Origin: Catalinimonas alkaloidigena | GTDB taxonomy: Bacteria > Bacteroidota > Bacteroidia > Cytophagales > Cyclobacteriaceae | Length of the DNA stretch: 64,000 bases | Direction: 5' to 3' | NCBI RefSeq assembly: GCF_029504655.1 | Contig: NZ_JAQFIL010000001.1 | Span: forward strand, 1,369,001 to 1,433,000 | In this document: in pieces, positions 24,698 through 34,800 of the stretch | How the letters are laid out: each line of letters begins with the position of its first letter | Numbering within the stretch: position 1 is the stretch's first letter | Notes under the pieces: model-generated | The model's database searches: none | The model's input: only the letters and a program-made list of their open reading frames with translations | Told to the model about the DNA's origin: nothing | Program-made: the position numbers and the translations under genes

Positions 24698-27088
24698 ATG
24701 CGTTTTGCAATTATCTTTTCTTTTTGTCTTTTCCTTCCAATATCACTGATTTTTGCCCAGGAAGCAGTAGTAAAAGGAGTAGTATTGGATTCCACTGCTT
24801 TAGGCATTGCTGAGGTTAATATTCAGGTGGTGGGCAGTGGTAAAGGTACGACTAGCGATTCAAGCGGAAATTTTCAGATCAGGCTTTCCCGAGGTACTTA
24901 CGAGCTTCTTTTTACCCATTTAGAATATCATTCACGTTCCCGGCAGCTCACTGTTTCAGCGAATGATACCCTTGATATGACTGTGATTATGCAGGCACAG
25001 ATACGTGTTTTGGATGATGTAGAGGTAAGTGGCCAACAGGATGAATCATTAAGAAGAGAAGCAGGTATCATGACGATAGAGCCTAATGCAGCTCAGGTGA
25101 CGCCTTCGCCTTTTGGTGATTTTACCAAAGTGCTGGCTACTTTACCTGGCGTGGTAAGCAACAATGAGCTTTCCTCTACATATTCTGTTAGAGGAGGTAA
25201 TTTTGACGAGAATCTGGTATATGTCAATGATATTCCGGTCTACCGCCCTTTTCTGGTAAGTGCCGGTCAGCAGGAAGGACTCAGTTTTATCAATCCTGAT
25301 CTGGTAGGTGCCGTCACCTTTTCTTCTGGTGGGTGGCAGGCAAAGTACGGAGATAAGTTGTCTTCTAACCTCAATGTTACTTATAAAACCCCTGACAAGA
25401 CCAGGGCATCGGCAAGCCTGAGCTTGTTGAATGGCGGAGTTCATGTAGAAGGAAGCAGCAAAAATAAAAAAGTACGCTATCTTATCGGAGGACGCTATAA
25501 GACTGCTCAGTATCTGCTCAATACGCTGGAGACCAACGGAGAGTATTTACCCCGATTTCTGGATTTGCAGTCATACCTCAGTTTTGACCTGGACGGTGAT
25601 CCTGATGTGAACAAGACAGAATTGGGCATTTTGGGTGCTATTTCCGATAATCGCTATCTGGTAAGACCGGAAAGTAGAGAGACCACCTTCGGTACTTTGG
25701 ATGAACCCTTTCGTCTCTTTGTAGGCTATGTGGGGCAGGAAGTGCTTGATTATCGTACTTATCAGCTGGGACTGAAACTGACACATCGTATCAAGGACTG
25801 GTGGACGACCAAACTGATTTCTTCTCGCGTATCTACCCGTGAAAGAGAATATTTTGACCTTGAATCTGGCTACCGCCTATGTGACATTGATATTATGCCC
25901 GGTTCTCAAAGCTTTAACCGTTGTGCTACTGTTCTCGGCATCGGTAGCAACTATCGTCATGCCCGAAATAAGCTGGAAGCGGAAATCATCAATTTGGAAA
26001 ACCGCCATGCTATGAGCCTGGGCAGTAGCAATACGCTGGAATTCGGTCTGGGTTATGCTAATGAACGAATTGACGATATCGTAGAACAGTATGCTTTTAG
26101 CGACTCTTCCGGTTATTCTAATATTTACCAGAGCATCAACAATTCCTTAGACCTGAACTCCCATCGTTACTTTGCTTTTGTACAGAATACTACCGAGTGG
26201 AATGAGGCGCATACTTTCAATTACGGTCTACGGGTCAACTACTGGACAGTAAATCAGCAGTGGCTCTTTAGTCCCAGATTTCAGTACTCTTACAAGCCGA
26301 TGGGATTAGGGGATGTGGTTTTTCGTTTTGCCGCCGGAATGTATCAGCAACCTCCATTCTACCGCGAGCTTAGAGACAGGCAGGGTGAGTTGCATACTGA
26401 TGTGCTGGCACAATCCTCAGTACATTTGATTGCAGGAATGGATTACCGCTTCAGCATGTTCGGCAGAGAGTTTGCCTTACTTTCAGAATTCTACTACAAA
26501 CACCTCAGCGACGTAAATCCCTATGATGTGGATAATGTGCGTATTCGATACTATGCCGATAATAATGCTACAGCTTACGCAACTGGAGCAGATTTCAGGA
26601 TCAGCGGTGAGTTTATCCCCGGGGCTGAGTCATGGTTCAGCCTGGGCTTCTTACGGACCCGGGAGGATATTGAAGGTGATGGTTTAGGCTACATCCGTCG
26701 TCCGGCTGATCAGCTGGTGAATTTTGGGGTTTTTTTTCAGGATCATCTTCCTAACGATCCCAGTACACGGGTATATGTGAGTTTCTTATATGGTTCAGGC
26801 CTGCCATTTGGTCCTCCCGAAAGTGTTGCGTACAGAAACTTCCTGGATGGACCTGACTACAAAAGGTTAGACCTGGGCTTCTCAAAACAGTTGAATTTCA
26901 GGAAAGAGAAAACAGAGGAGAACAGCTTTTTCCGCTCTCTTTGGCTTGGACTGGAAGTGCTGAATGTACTGGGAGCAGACAATACTATTTCTTTCAGTTG
27001 GATAGATGACGTACAGGGAAGGCAGTATGCTGTACCCAACCGGCTCTCAGCCCGCTTTATCAATCTCAAACTGATTGCTCGTTACTAG
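24698..27088 (+). CDS. TonB-dependent receptor with carboxypeptidase-regulatory-like N-terminus
   Basis: A 796-residue outer-membrane receptor. Signal peptide to about residue 21 (F-A-Q-E), a CarboxypepD_reg-like beta-sandwich (about 22-105, G-V-V-L-D-S-T-A-L-G-I-A-E-V-N), a plug domain (about 130-230, with Y-S-V-R-G-G-N-F-D-E-N-L-V-Y-V-N-D-I-P-V) and a 22-strand-type barrel to the C-terminal aromatic-rich strand. It is a stand-alone receptor without a SusD partner, so it belongs with siderophore, metal or cofactor receptors more than SusC. The ligand is not evident from neighbours. Confidence 0.92.
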   Translation: MRFAIIFSFCLFLPISLIFAQEAVVKGVVLDSTALGIAEVNIQVVGSGKGTTSDSSGNFQIRLSRGTYELLFTHLEYHSRSRQLTVSANDTLDMTVIMQAQIRVLDDVEVSGQQDESLRREAGIMTIEPNAAQVTPSPFGDFTKVLATLPGVVSNNELSSTYSVRGGNFDENLVYVNDIPVYRPFLVSAGQQEGLSFINPDLVGAVTFSSGGWQAKYGDKLSSNLNVTYKTPDKTRASASLSLLNGGVHVEGSSKNKKVRYLIGGRYKTAQYLLNTLETNGEYLPRFLDLQSYLSFDLDGDPDVNKTELGILGAISDNRYLVRPESRETTFGTLDEPFRLFVGYVGQEVLDYRTYQLGLKLTHRIKDWWTTKLISSRVSTREREYFDLESGYRLCDIDIMPGSQSFNRCATVLGIGSNYRHARNKLEAEIINLENRHAMSLGSSNTLEFGLGYANERIDDIVEQYAFSDSSGYSNIYQSINNSLDLNSHRYFAFVQNTTEWNEAHTFNYGLRVNYWTVNQQWLFSPRFQYSYKPMGLGDVVFRFAAGMYQQPPFYRELRDRQGELHTDVLAQSSVHLIAGMDYRFSMFGREFALLSEFYYKHLSDVNPYDVDNVRIRYYADNNATAYATGADFRISGEFIPGAESWFSLGFLRTREDIEGDGLGYIRRPADQLVNFGVFFQDHLPNDPSTRVYVSFLYGSGLPFGPPESVAYRNFLDGPDYKRLDLGFSKQLNFRKEKTEENSFFRSLWLGLEVLNVLGADNTISFSWIDDVQGRQYAVPNRLSARFINLKLIARY

Positions 27089-27092
27089 GCAC

Positions 27093-27494
27093 TCAGGCTA
27101 ACAGTAGCTTCTGCGTAAACGTATGGAAATCCTGCAAGTGAGTAGGGGTGAGTTTCAGATGAACATGTTTGCCTTTAAGCAGAGCGGCCTGCAGGATCAG
27201 CTTCCTGAATGCGATCAGTGAAAGGAGTCTTTTGCTTAATGCCTGATCAATAATCTTGTTTTCTACCAACTTCTCAAATATATAAGGTGGATGATTTTTA
27301 GTCTCTTCCTGGGTCTGTAGACTAACAAACTGGTTTCCCAATGCCAGGCAGGCTTTACAGGCTTTATCCAGCAACTGTAGTAAGTAATGATCCGCAAAAG
27401 TAGGAGAGTAGTTTTTTTGCGCCAATCTCTGTTCAAGCTTTACAATGGTGTCACGTAAGATAATAGCTCTTTTTGTCAATAAATCTTCACTCAT
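27093..27494 (-). CDS. Solitary HepT/DUF86-like helical protein
   Basis: A 133-residue, all-helical protein. Its outline fits the HepT (DUF86) fold of the HepT/MntA toxin-antitoxin family: a helix with L-L-D-K-A-C-K-A-C-L-A-L-G-N, then P-P-Y-I-F-E-K-L-V-E-N-K-I-I, then L-I-A-F-R-K-L-I-L. Active HepT has an R-x4-6-H motif in that last helix; here the Arg is present but the His position is Gln or Ala. No MntA-type nucleotidyltransferase gene is beside it. ATG at 27494 preferred (27500 also in frame). Remote similarity only. Confidence 0.5.
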   Translation of the reverse strand: MSEDLLTKRAIILRDTIVKLEQRLAQKNYSPTFADHYLLQLLDKACKACLALGNQFVSLQTQEETKNHPPYIFEKLVENKIIDQALSKRLLSLIAFRKLILQAALLKGKHVHLKLTPTHLQDFHTFTQKLLLA

Positions 27495-27746
27495 AAGCAT
27501 CTGCTTTACGGCTATGCAGCTAATAATGGTTTTGGTAGAAAAATAGCATGTAATAAAAATACAAAAATATTAACGTTTTTCATGAAGTGAAGGCTGTTAT
27601 TGCTATAAAAAATGAGTTTCTGATAATATTCAGTATAAGCTTACCCGGCTACCATAAAAATTCGTATGCGCTTAATAAAGCTTATTTCGGTATCAATTTT
27701 GCCAATATTTCGTTACAAATCACCTTATTGAAATTTTCACTGAACC

Positions 27747-28334
27747 ATGCAATCCCATATCAAATCACTTCCATTGTTCATGCTTATCGCATTGCTCAGC
27801 TTTGGCTGCGCCAAGACCGTAACCCGGGTAGATACCAACTCCGACATTGACCTGAGCGGTCGCTGGAATGACGCTGACTCCCGTAGGGTAGCTGAAGCGC
27901 TTTCTGAAAGTGTAATTCAGAGTGCCTGGAGAGAAAATTTTACCAACTATAATGGCAGAAAGCCGGTGGTAATTGTGGGGCTTATGACCAATAAAAGCCA
28001 TGAGCATATTGAGGCAGAGACCTTCATCAAAGACATTGAACGAGAAATGATTCGTAGCGGAACTGTGAGAGTGGTACAGAACAGTGTTTTTCGTGAAAAG
28101 CTGAGGCAAGAACGTGCCGACCAGCAAGAGTTTGCTTCTCCTGAAACCGCCAAAAGGTGGGGCGCAGAGTTGGGTGCCGACTTCATGATGTTCGGTACGA
28201 TCAATTCAATTGTAGACTCTGAAGGTAAACGTCAGGTCACTTTTTACCAGGTAGATTTGGAACTGGCTAACCTGGAAACCAACGAAATTGTATGGCTGGA
28301 TGGCAAAAAGATTAAGAAGTACATCGTCAACTGA
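27747..28334 (+). CDS. LpoB-family lipoprotein (penicillin-binding protein activator)
   Basis: A 195-residue outer-membrane lipoprotein (lipobox L-S-F-G-C-A, Cys near 21) with the LpoB-like fold: D-L-S-G-R-W-N-D-A-D, then P-V-V-I-V-G-x-M-x-N-K-S-x-E-H-I and a late G-A-D-F-M-M-F-G-T-I segment. In E. coli LpoB reaches through peptidoglycan to stimulate PBP1b. In Bacteroidota this family is found beside COG3014 lipoproteins, as here (gene starts 51 bases downstream), and its target is not established. Confidence 0.87.
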   Translation: MQSHIKSLPLFMLIALLSFGCAKTVTRVDTNSDIDLSGRWNDADSRRVAEALSESVIQSAWRENFTNYNGRKPVVIVGLMTNKSHEHIEAETFIKDIEREMIRSGTVRVVQNSVFREKLRQERADQQEFASPETAKRWGAELGADFMMFGTINSIVDSEGKRQVTFYQVDLELANLETNEIVWLDGKKIKKYIVN

Positions 28335-28385
28335 TACTAGTGTTGAAGTCCAATTCTTGATTTAAACCATTTGAAGTAATGCTTC

Positions 28386-29813
28386 ATGAAACTCTTCTTT
28401 AGAGTAAGATATATCTGCTGGCTGAGTATTTTCTTTCTCTGCTTTTCCTGTGCCTCCTATTATCAGATGAACTATAAGTTCAACCGGTTTTTTGAGGAAG
28501 GAGAGATAGAAAAGGCGGAGAAAGTATTGGTAAACAGCAAAAAAGCTCCTGAAAGCAAAGCCAAGCTCTTATATTACCTGAACAGAGGACTGGTTTCTTC
28601 GCTACAAGCTGAATACGAAGAGAGCAATCAGTTTTTTGAAGAAGCTTATAAGCTGGGCGAAGATTTGCGCAATAATTACTGGAATACGGCTTCCTCTCTG
28701 CTGATCAACCCCAACCTTACTTATTATACGGGTGAGGATCATGAGCTTTTGCTGATCCATTACTACAAAGCGCTGAACTTTCTGAGGATGAATGACACGC
28801 AGTCCGCTCTGGTAGAATGCAGACGTCTGAATGTCAAACTTCAAAAACTCAGTGATAAGTATAAAGCTAATGTATCAGGCAAAACAGGAAAATACACCCG
28901 GGATGCCTTTATTCATAATCTTATGGGCATCATCTACGATGCGGATAAAGATTACAATAATGCATTTATCGCTTATCGGAATGCAGTAGATATTTACCAG
29001 CAGGATTACCAAGCTATGTTTGGCATTGAAGCACCTGATCAGCTTAAGCAAGATTTACTTAGAACCGCCTACCTGATGGGTTTTGAGAATGAGTTGAAGC
29101 GTTACGAAGATCTGTTTGGAATGAAATATCAACACGAAAAGCAGGAGGGAGGAGAACTGGTGTTTTTCTGGAACAATGGTCTGGGCCCGGTAAAGGATGA
29201 GTGGAGTATCAATTTTGCCCTGGTGCGGGGGCAAGGAGGAGTGGTTAACTTCACCAATGATGCCCTGGGATTGACCTTCCCTTTCCAACTGGAAGATGAA
29301 AAGGAGTATGAAAAGAAAAATCTCAACAATGTAGAGTTTATAAGGGTAGCTTTTCCAAAATATGTGGAAAGGCCTATGGTTTTTGATCATGCGTATTTGT
29401 CATCAGGGCAAGGTAAAAAAGTCATGCTTGAACAGGCTGAAAATATAAATGGCATTGCTTTTCAGACGCTACAGCAGAGAATGTTGAAAGAATTTGGCAT
29501 CTCTTTATTGAGAGTGGCTATGAAAAAGGCTGCCGAATACAGTGTCCGCAAAGAAAATGAAGATTTGGGTGCAGTGATCAGCCTGGTGAATGCCATTACC
29601 GAAAAAGCAGATACCCGCAACTGGCAAACCATTCCCCACAGCATTTACTACGGCAGAGCAAGGCTAGCGGAAGGACAACAAAATATCAGTCTTCACTTAC
29701 ATGGAAATAGAAATGGTCACGTACGTGATCATGATTTTGTAGTAGACATCAAAAGAGGAAACACCACCTTCCAGACCTTCCACTCTCTGGATTCTGATTT
29801 TTTGGTGCGATAA
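28386..29813 (+). CDS. COG3014 family TPR-type lipoprotein
   Basis: A 475-residue lipoprotein (signal with F-F-L-C-F-S-C-A-S, Cys near 19) whose N-terminal 200 residues are helical repeats of TPR type (E-K-A-E-K-V-L-V and Y-E-E-S-N-Q-F-F-E-E-A-Y). The middle contains D-A-F-I-H-N-L-M-G-I-I-Y-D-A-x-K-D-Y-N-N-A, a hallmark of COG3014. It is encoded after the LpoB-like lipoprotein, as in many Bacteroidota and Proteobacteria. A role in cell-wall synthesis is likely only by this association. Confidence 0.85.
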   Translation: MKLFFRVRYICWLSIFFLCFSCASYYQMNYKFNRFFEEGEIEKAEKVLVNSKKAPESKAKLLYYLNRGLVSSLQAEYEESNQFFEEAYKLGEDLRNNYWNTASSLLINPNLTYYTGEDHELLLIHYYKALNFLRMNDTQSALVECRRLNVKLQKLSDKYKANVSGKTGKYTRDAFIHNLMGIIYDADKDYNNAFIAYRNAVDIYQQDYQAMFGIEAPDQLKQDLLRTAYLMGFENELKRYEDLFGMKYQHEKQEGGELVFFWNNGLGPVKDEWSINFALVRGQGGVVNFTNDALGLTFPFQLEDEKEYEKKNLNNVEFIRVAFPKYVERPMVFDHAYLSSGQGKKVMLEQAENINGIAFQTLQQRMLKEFGISLLRVAMKKAAEYSVRKENEDLGAVISLVNAITEKADTRNWQTIPHSIYYGRARLAEGQQNISLHLHGNRNGHVRDHDFVVDIKRGNTTFQTFHSLDSDFLVR

Positions 29814-29823
29814 ATTACAACAC

Positions 29824-30252
29824 TCAATCTATTGCTTTTAGCTTTATAAGCGCTTCAGATGCATGCTGTTCTTCTAAAGCCATCCTAAAGCACTGGTGAT
29901 ATGCTAATTTGTTTGCCTGTACGTTCATGAATGCAAAAACAAGATAAGAACTGGCTTTCATAAAAGCTCCCCCACAATCTGAAGCTTCAACAATTAGCTT
30001 AATGGTGTCTGAGTTTTCTCCCTTAAATAATTCTTTTGTTTTGAATTCAATTATGTAGCCCCATTTCAAACTATGATTTGTTTTCACTGTATACTCGTAA
30101 TCCTCTATGGATATAACTCTTCCTAAAAATACAGTGGAAGATTTAGCAAATGATTCTTCCAATGAAGGTTCTTCTCCATCGCAATCACATGCAGAAGAAA
30201 AAGTTGCGAATGCAAAAAGACTCAAAGCAGTCAGAATAAGCTTTGTTTTCAT
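29824..30252 (-). CDS. Exported CxC protein, NTR/TIMP-like
   Basis: A 142-residue secreted protein. After signal cleavage (S-S-A|C) the mature chain begins C-D-C-D, and later Cys residues occur in S-D-C-G-G and H-Q-C-F. A mature N-terminal Cys-x-Cys, a strand with V-F-L-G-R-V and a later S-Y-L-V-F-A recall bacterial netrin/TIMP-like (NTR) domains, which have an OB fold. The leading Cys could alternatively be a lipobox. It starts 25 bases after the DUF1501 gene on the same strand, so it may be the last gene of that operon. Confidence 0.6.
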   Translation of the reverse strand: MKTKLILTALSLFAFATFSSACDCDGEEPSLEESFAKSSTVFLGRVISIEDYEYTVKTNHSLKWGYIIEFKTKELFKGENSDTIKLIVEASDCGGAFMKASSYLVFAFMNVQANKLAYHQCFRMALEEQHASEALIKLKAID

Positions 30253-30277
30253 GGTTTTCTATTACACCATAAAACCA

Positions 30278-31726
30278 TCAAGCAATAATATCATTCACTA
30301 CCTTGCCATGCACATCGGTCAGGCGGAACCTTCTGCCCTGATGTTTGAAAGTCAGCTTTTCGTGATCTACGCCCATGAGATGCATTAAAGTCGCCTGAAA
30401 ATCGTGCACATGTACCGGGTTTTTGGCAATGTTGTAACCGAACTCGCAAGTCTCTCCATAAGTAAAGCCTTTTTTCACACCTCCACCGGCCATCCAGATA
30501 GAGAAGCAACGAGGATGGTGGTCACGGCCATAATTGGTTTCTGTCAGTCTACCCTGAGAGTAATTGGTACGTCCGAATTCTCCACCCCAGATCACGAGTG
30601 TATCTTCAAGAAGGCCTCTTTGTTTCAGATCCATTACCAGTGCGGCAGATGCCTGATCGGTGCTTTTAGCCTGTATTTTGATATCATTGGGCAGGTTTCC
30701 GTGCTGGTCCCAGCCCTGATGGTAAAGTTGTACAAACTTCACATCTCTTTCTATCAGTCGTCGGGCCAGCAGACAGTTGGCAGAGTAGGTGCCGGGAATA
30801 CGGGATTCGGGCCCATACATATCGTAGATATAATCCGGTTCTTTGGAGATGTCCATCGTTTCAGGCACTGAGGTCTGCATTCGGTAAGCCATTTCATACT
30901 GCGCAATGCGGGAAGATATCTCCGGATCTTTTACTTTTTCGTACTGAATCTGATGTAGTTCTTTCAGATAATCCAGCATTCTTCTTCGGCTGTTCTTTTT
31001 CAATCCGGGCGGATCATTGAGATACAGCACCGGATCTTTGCCGGAGCGGAACTGTACTCCCTGATGTAATGAAGGTAAAAATCCGCTACCCCAAAGCTTG
31101 GCATACAAAGGCTGTCCTCCTTCACGTCCGCGCGAGAGTAATACGCAGAAAGATGGTAAATTATTGTTATCACTGCCCAGCCCCCAGCTCACCCAGGAAC
31201 CTATAGACGGCCGGCCGTTCTGTTGCGAGCCGGTCTGGAAGAAAGTAATGGCAGGATCATGGTTGATCGCTTCGGTATACATGGTTTTTACGAAGCAAAG
31301 CTCATCTACCACCTGAGCTGTATGAGGCATCAATTCACTGACCCAGGCTCCGCTCTGACCATGCTGCTGGAAGTCAAAAACAGAACCAGCCATAGGAAAT
31401 GATTTCTGGTGAGAAGTCATCCCCGTAAGGCGTTGGTTACCCCTTACAGAGTCAGGTAGCTCCTCGCCTCTTCTTTTCTGGAGCAGAGGTTTGTAGTCAA
31501 ACAGTTCCATTTGAGAAGGCCCCCCACTTTGAAAGAGGTAAATTACTCTTTTGGCTTTGGGAGCAAAATGCAACTTATCAAGCATGCCGCCGCCATCGGA
31601 AGCTATGCCTGCCATGCTTTTAGCCGGATTTAGCAGAGAAGCCAAAGCTACGCCTCCTAAACCTAAGGTTGACCTGGTTAAAAAATCCCTTCTTGAAACA
31701 ATGTCCTGATGACAATAGTCACTCAT
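30278..31726 (-). CDS. DUF1501 family protein (Tat-exported)
   Basis: A 482-residue protein of the DUF1501 family, an alkaline-phosphatase/sulfatase-like fold. The N-terminus carries a twin-arginine signal (S-R-R-D-F-L-T-R-S, residues 11-19) followed by a hydrophobic run and A-K-S-M-A. Internal family motifs include L-F-Q-S-G-G-P-S-Q-M-E-L-F-D and L-V-I-W-G-G-E-F-G-R-T. It is downstream of the DUF1553 gene (83 bases), the standard pair in Planctomycetes, Verrucomicrobia and some Bacteroidota, often near polysaccharide or sulfated-glycan genes. Molecular function remains undefined. Confidence 0.93.
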   Translation of the reverse strand: MSDYCHQDIVSRRDFLTRSTLGLGGVALASLLNPAKSMAGIASDGGGMLDKLHFAPKAKRVIYLFQSGGPSQMELFDYKPLLQKRRGEELPDSVRGNQRLTGMTSHQKSFPMAGSVFDFQQHGQSGAWVSELMPHTAQVVDELCFVKTMYTEAINHDPAITFFQTGSQQNGRPSIGSWVSWGLGSDNNNLPSFCVLLSRGREGGQPLYAKLWGSGFLPSLHQGVQFRSGKDPVLYLNDPPGLKKNSRRRMLDYLKELHQIQYEKVKDPEISSRIAQYEMAYRMQTSVPETMDISKEPDYIYDMYGPESRIPGTYSANCLLARRLIERDVKFVQLYHQGWDQHGNLPNDIKIQAKSTDQASAALVMDLKQRGLLEDTLVIWGGEFGRTNYSQGRLTETNYGRDHHPRCFSIWMAGGGVKKGFTYGETCEFGYNIAKNPVHVHDFQATLMHLMGVDHEKLTFKHQGRRFRLTDVHGKVVNDIIA

Positions 31727-31808
31727 GTTTTGTTGGTTAAATGTTTGCAGTTTCAGGTTAAAAGTTCGTTTTCTAAACTTCTAGCTTTCAACATGTAACT
31801 ATTAGCAA

Positions 31809-34800
31809 TTATCTTTTAAAAATGGCTTCGTCGTAGTTTACCAGTGTGTTGGCTACTACGGTAAGCGCTGCCAGCTCCGGGCTTTCCAGCTGTGGATCAG
31901 GGGGGTGCTCGCCCACTTGCAAAAGGCTGTCAGCACTGGTAGGGTCACTTTTAAAGGTCGCCAGTTCTTCTTCGTACAATCTTTTCAGTAGATCAAGCTC
32001 ACGAGCATCGGGCATACGGCTGGTCAATGCCTGAAAGCCATAAGACAGTTTTTCTTCTGTGGCTTCACCCCCTTTTTTGATCATACGTTCGGCCAGCAAA
32101 CGGGAGGCTTCAACATATTGCGGGTCGTTCAGGAGAACAAGCGCCTGTAGTGGCGTACTGGTTTTTTGCCTTTTGACAACACACAGATACTTTTCAGAAG
32201 CATCAAAACTGATCATAGAAGGTGGAGGAGAACTCCTTTTCCAAATCGTATATAATCCGCGCCGGTATAAGTTTTGACCAGAATCCTGCACATATTCGGT
32301 CACATTACGGGTAGCCAGCTCTTTCCAAAGTCCTTTGGGCTGGTAGGGCTTTACACTTGGCCCACCAATGCTATCAGCCATTAATCCGCTGACGGCCAAT
32401 GCATTGTCGCGTATCATTTCAGCAGGCATACGGTAGCTGGGGCCTCTGGCCAGCCATAGATTCGCAGGGTCCTGCTTCATTTTCTCTTCCTCAGCTACAG
32501 ATGACTGCTGGTAAGCGGCAGACATGACCATCAATTTAAGTAATGCCTTTACGTCCCAGCCCGACTCACGAAATTCTACTGCCAGCCAGTCCAGCAGTTC
32601 CGGGTGGGAAGGTAATTCGCCCTGATTACCATAGTCGTCGGAAGTGTTTACCAAACCTCTTCCAAAAAGCATTTGCCAGTAGCGATTTACAACTACCCGC
32701 GCTGTAAGGGGATGATCTTCATGGGTAAGCCATTTGGCCAGGCCAAGCCTGTTTTTCGGCAGGTCCTCGGGCATTGGCATGATGAAGTCAGGTAAGCCGG
32801 GCGTAACTTCTTCAGTACGCGCATCATAAGCCCCCCTGTCCAGAATATAAGACTTGCGCTTATGCCTGCGCTCTTTCATCACCATAACCTCGGGCTGATC
32901 GGTCATGATGCTATTTTCATTTTCTCTCACCTTAGTAAGGGTCGCACGCTGCTTCTGATATTCCTGGTTAAAGTTTTCAAGGTAGTAATCCATCAGATAA
33001 TCCTGCTGATCGGTAGCCATAAAAGGCTTCAAATTTGTAGATTCATCATACAGATTGCTGACTTCCGGAGCACTTAGCTTGGAGTCAAAAACCATAAACT
33101 CATCAACAATAGCACCATCCAGAGATTCTTCAAAGCGCTTTCCGATACGCAGATTTGCAAATCCTCCCCAAGTGTCTCGCTCTTTGCCATAGCGGAGGAT
33201 ACTTTGTTTCAGATCATCAGTAGCGACTGTCAGCGGAAGATCCTGACCGTTGGCATAAACTTTCACTCCACTGGCCTGGCTTGAACCATCATAGGTAAGC
33301 ACGAGATGATGCCACTCATCAGGAGTTAGTTTATGTCGGGTGTGCACTTCGATTCCATTGGCGGGATAGGTGTGATTAAGGCTGGCAGAGATTGTCCCAT
33401 CTTCCCTAAGTATAAAATCATAGCCCCGGTTACCATTGAATAAACCTCCTGACCTGGAAAAAATAGGGCCTTCCAGGCTATCTTTTAGTGGTTTGAACCA
33501 GATACTGATAGAAAAAGGCTCATGCCGGTCAAAGAAGCCTATTTCTTCTCCCATATCTACATAACTGTCACCCACTAATTTTAAACCTTGACCAAATTTT
33601 GCTTCTACAATTTCAGGTTCCTGGTCCTTCTGATTGACCTCCATATAGGCAGGCTCATTCTGATTGGCGAGATTTCGAAACTTATCATTCACCGGTTTAT
33701 CCAAAGGGTAATGGCCTATTGCTTTGCGGACTTGTATTTCAGGCTTCTCCGGTAAAGCAGCGCGCCACTTCTCAAACTCATGTTTATACGCCTGGTTTTC
33801 TGGAGAAACATGCTTTTCCAGTTCAGTAATTTTTTCCTCAATAAAAGCCAGCTGTTTTTTCGCTTCCTCGTTGGTAAGGATGAGGGTAGGGCTTGCTTCT
33901 CCCATATAGGGAATTTGGCCGGCTTCATTAATGTTGTTGAAGAAGGCGAACATTTCATAGTAGTCCTTTTGCGTGATGGGATCATACTTATGGTCGTGAC
34001 AGCGGGCACACTCATAGGTGAGTCCCAGAAAGGCTTTGCCTAAAGTGTTGGTTCGGTCGGCCACGTATTCCACACGGTACTCTTCGTCTACGATACCGCC
34101 CTCCTGGCTTTGCAGATGGTTACGATTAAATCCGGTGGCCAGGATCTGTTCATGAGTGGGGTTGGGAAGCAGGTCACCGGCAAGCTGCCAGGTGATAAAC
34201 TCATCATATGGCAGATTTTTGTTAAATGCCTGGATCACCCAGTCGCGCCAGGGCCACATATTGCGCATGCCATCATCCTGATAACCGTGGCTGTCGGCAT
34301 AGCGGGCTACATCCAGCCACTCGGAAGCCATGCGCTCTCCGTAATGCTCAGAGTCCAGCAGCCTGTCAACCGTCTGCTCATATGCCAGAGGTGAATTATT
34401 GTTAAGAAAGCTTTCCAGCTCTTCTACCGTGGGGGGCAGGCCGGTAAGGTCGAAGCTTAACCTTCTGAGCAGAGTTGACTTCTTAGCTCTTGCAGCAGCT
34501 TGCCACTGCTTATTTTCCATTTTGGCCAGTACGAACTGATCTATTTCATTCTTCGGCCAATCTGTATTCTGTACTTCAGGCACTGCTGATTTTTCCGGTT
34601 TGATAAACGACCAGTGAGGCTCATATTCAGCCCCTTCTTCTATCCATTGCCTGATAAGTTCAACTTCCTCTGCCGTGATTTTTAGATTTGACTCAGGAGG
34701 GGGCATCATGGTTTCCGGATCGGTCGAGCTGATCCTACGGTACATTTCACTGTCTTCAGCATCACCGGCAACGATAGCATAATGTCCGGGTTTTTCAGCT

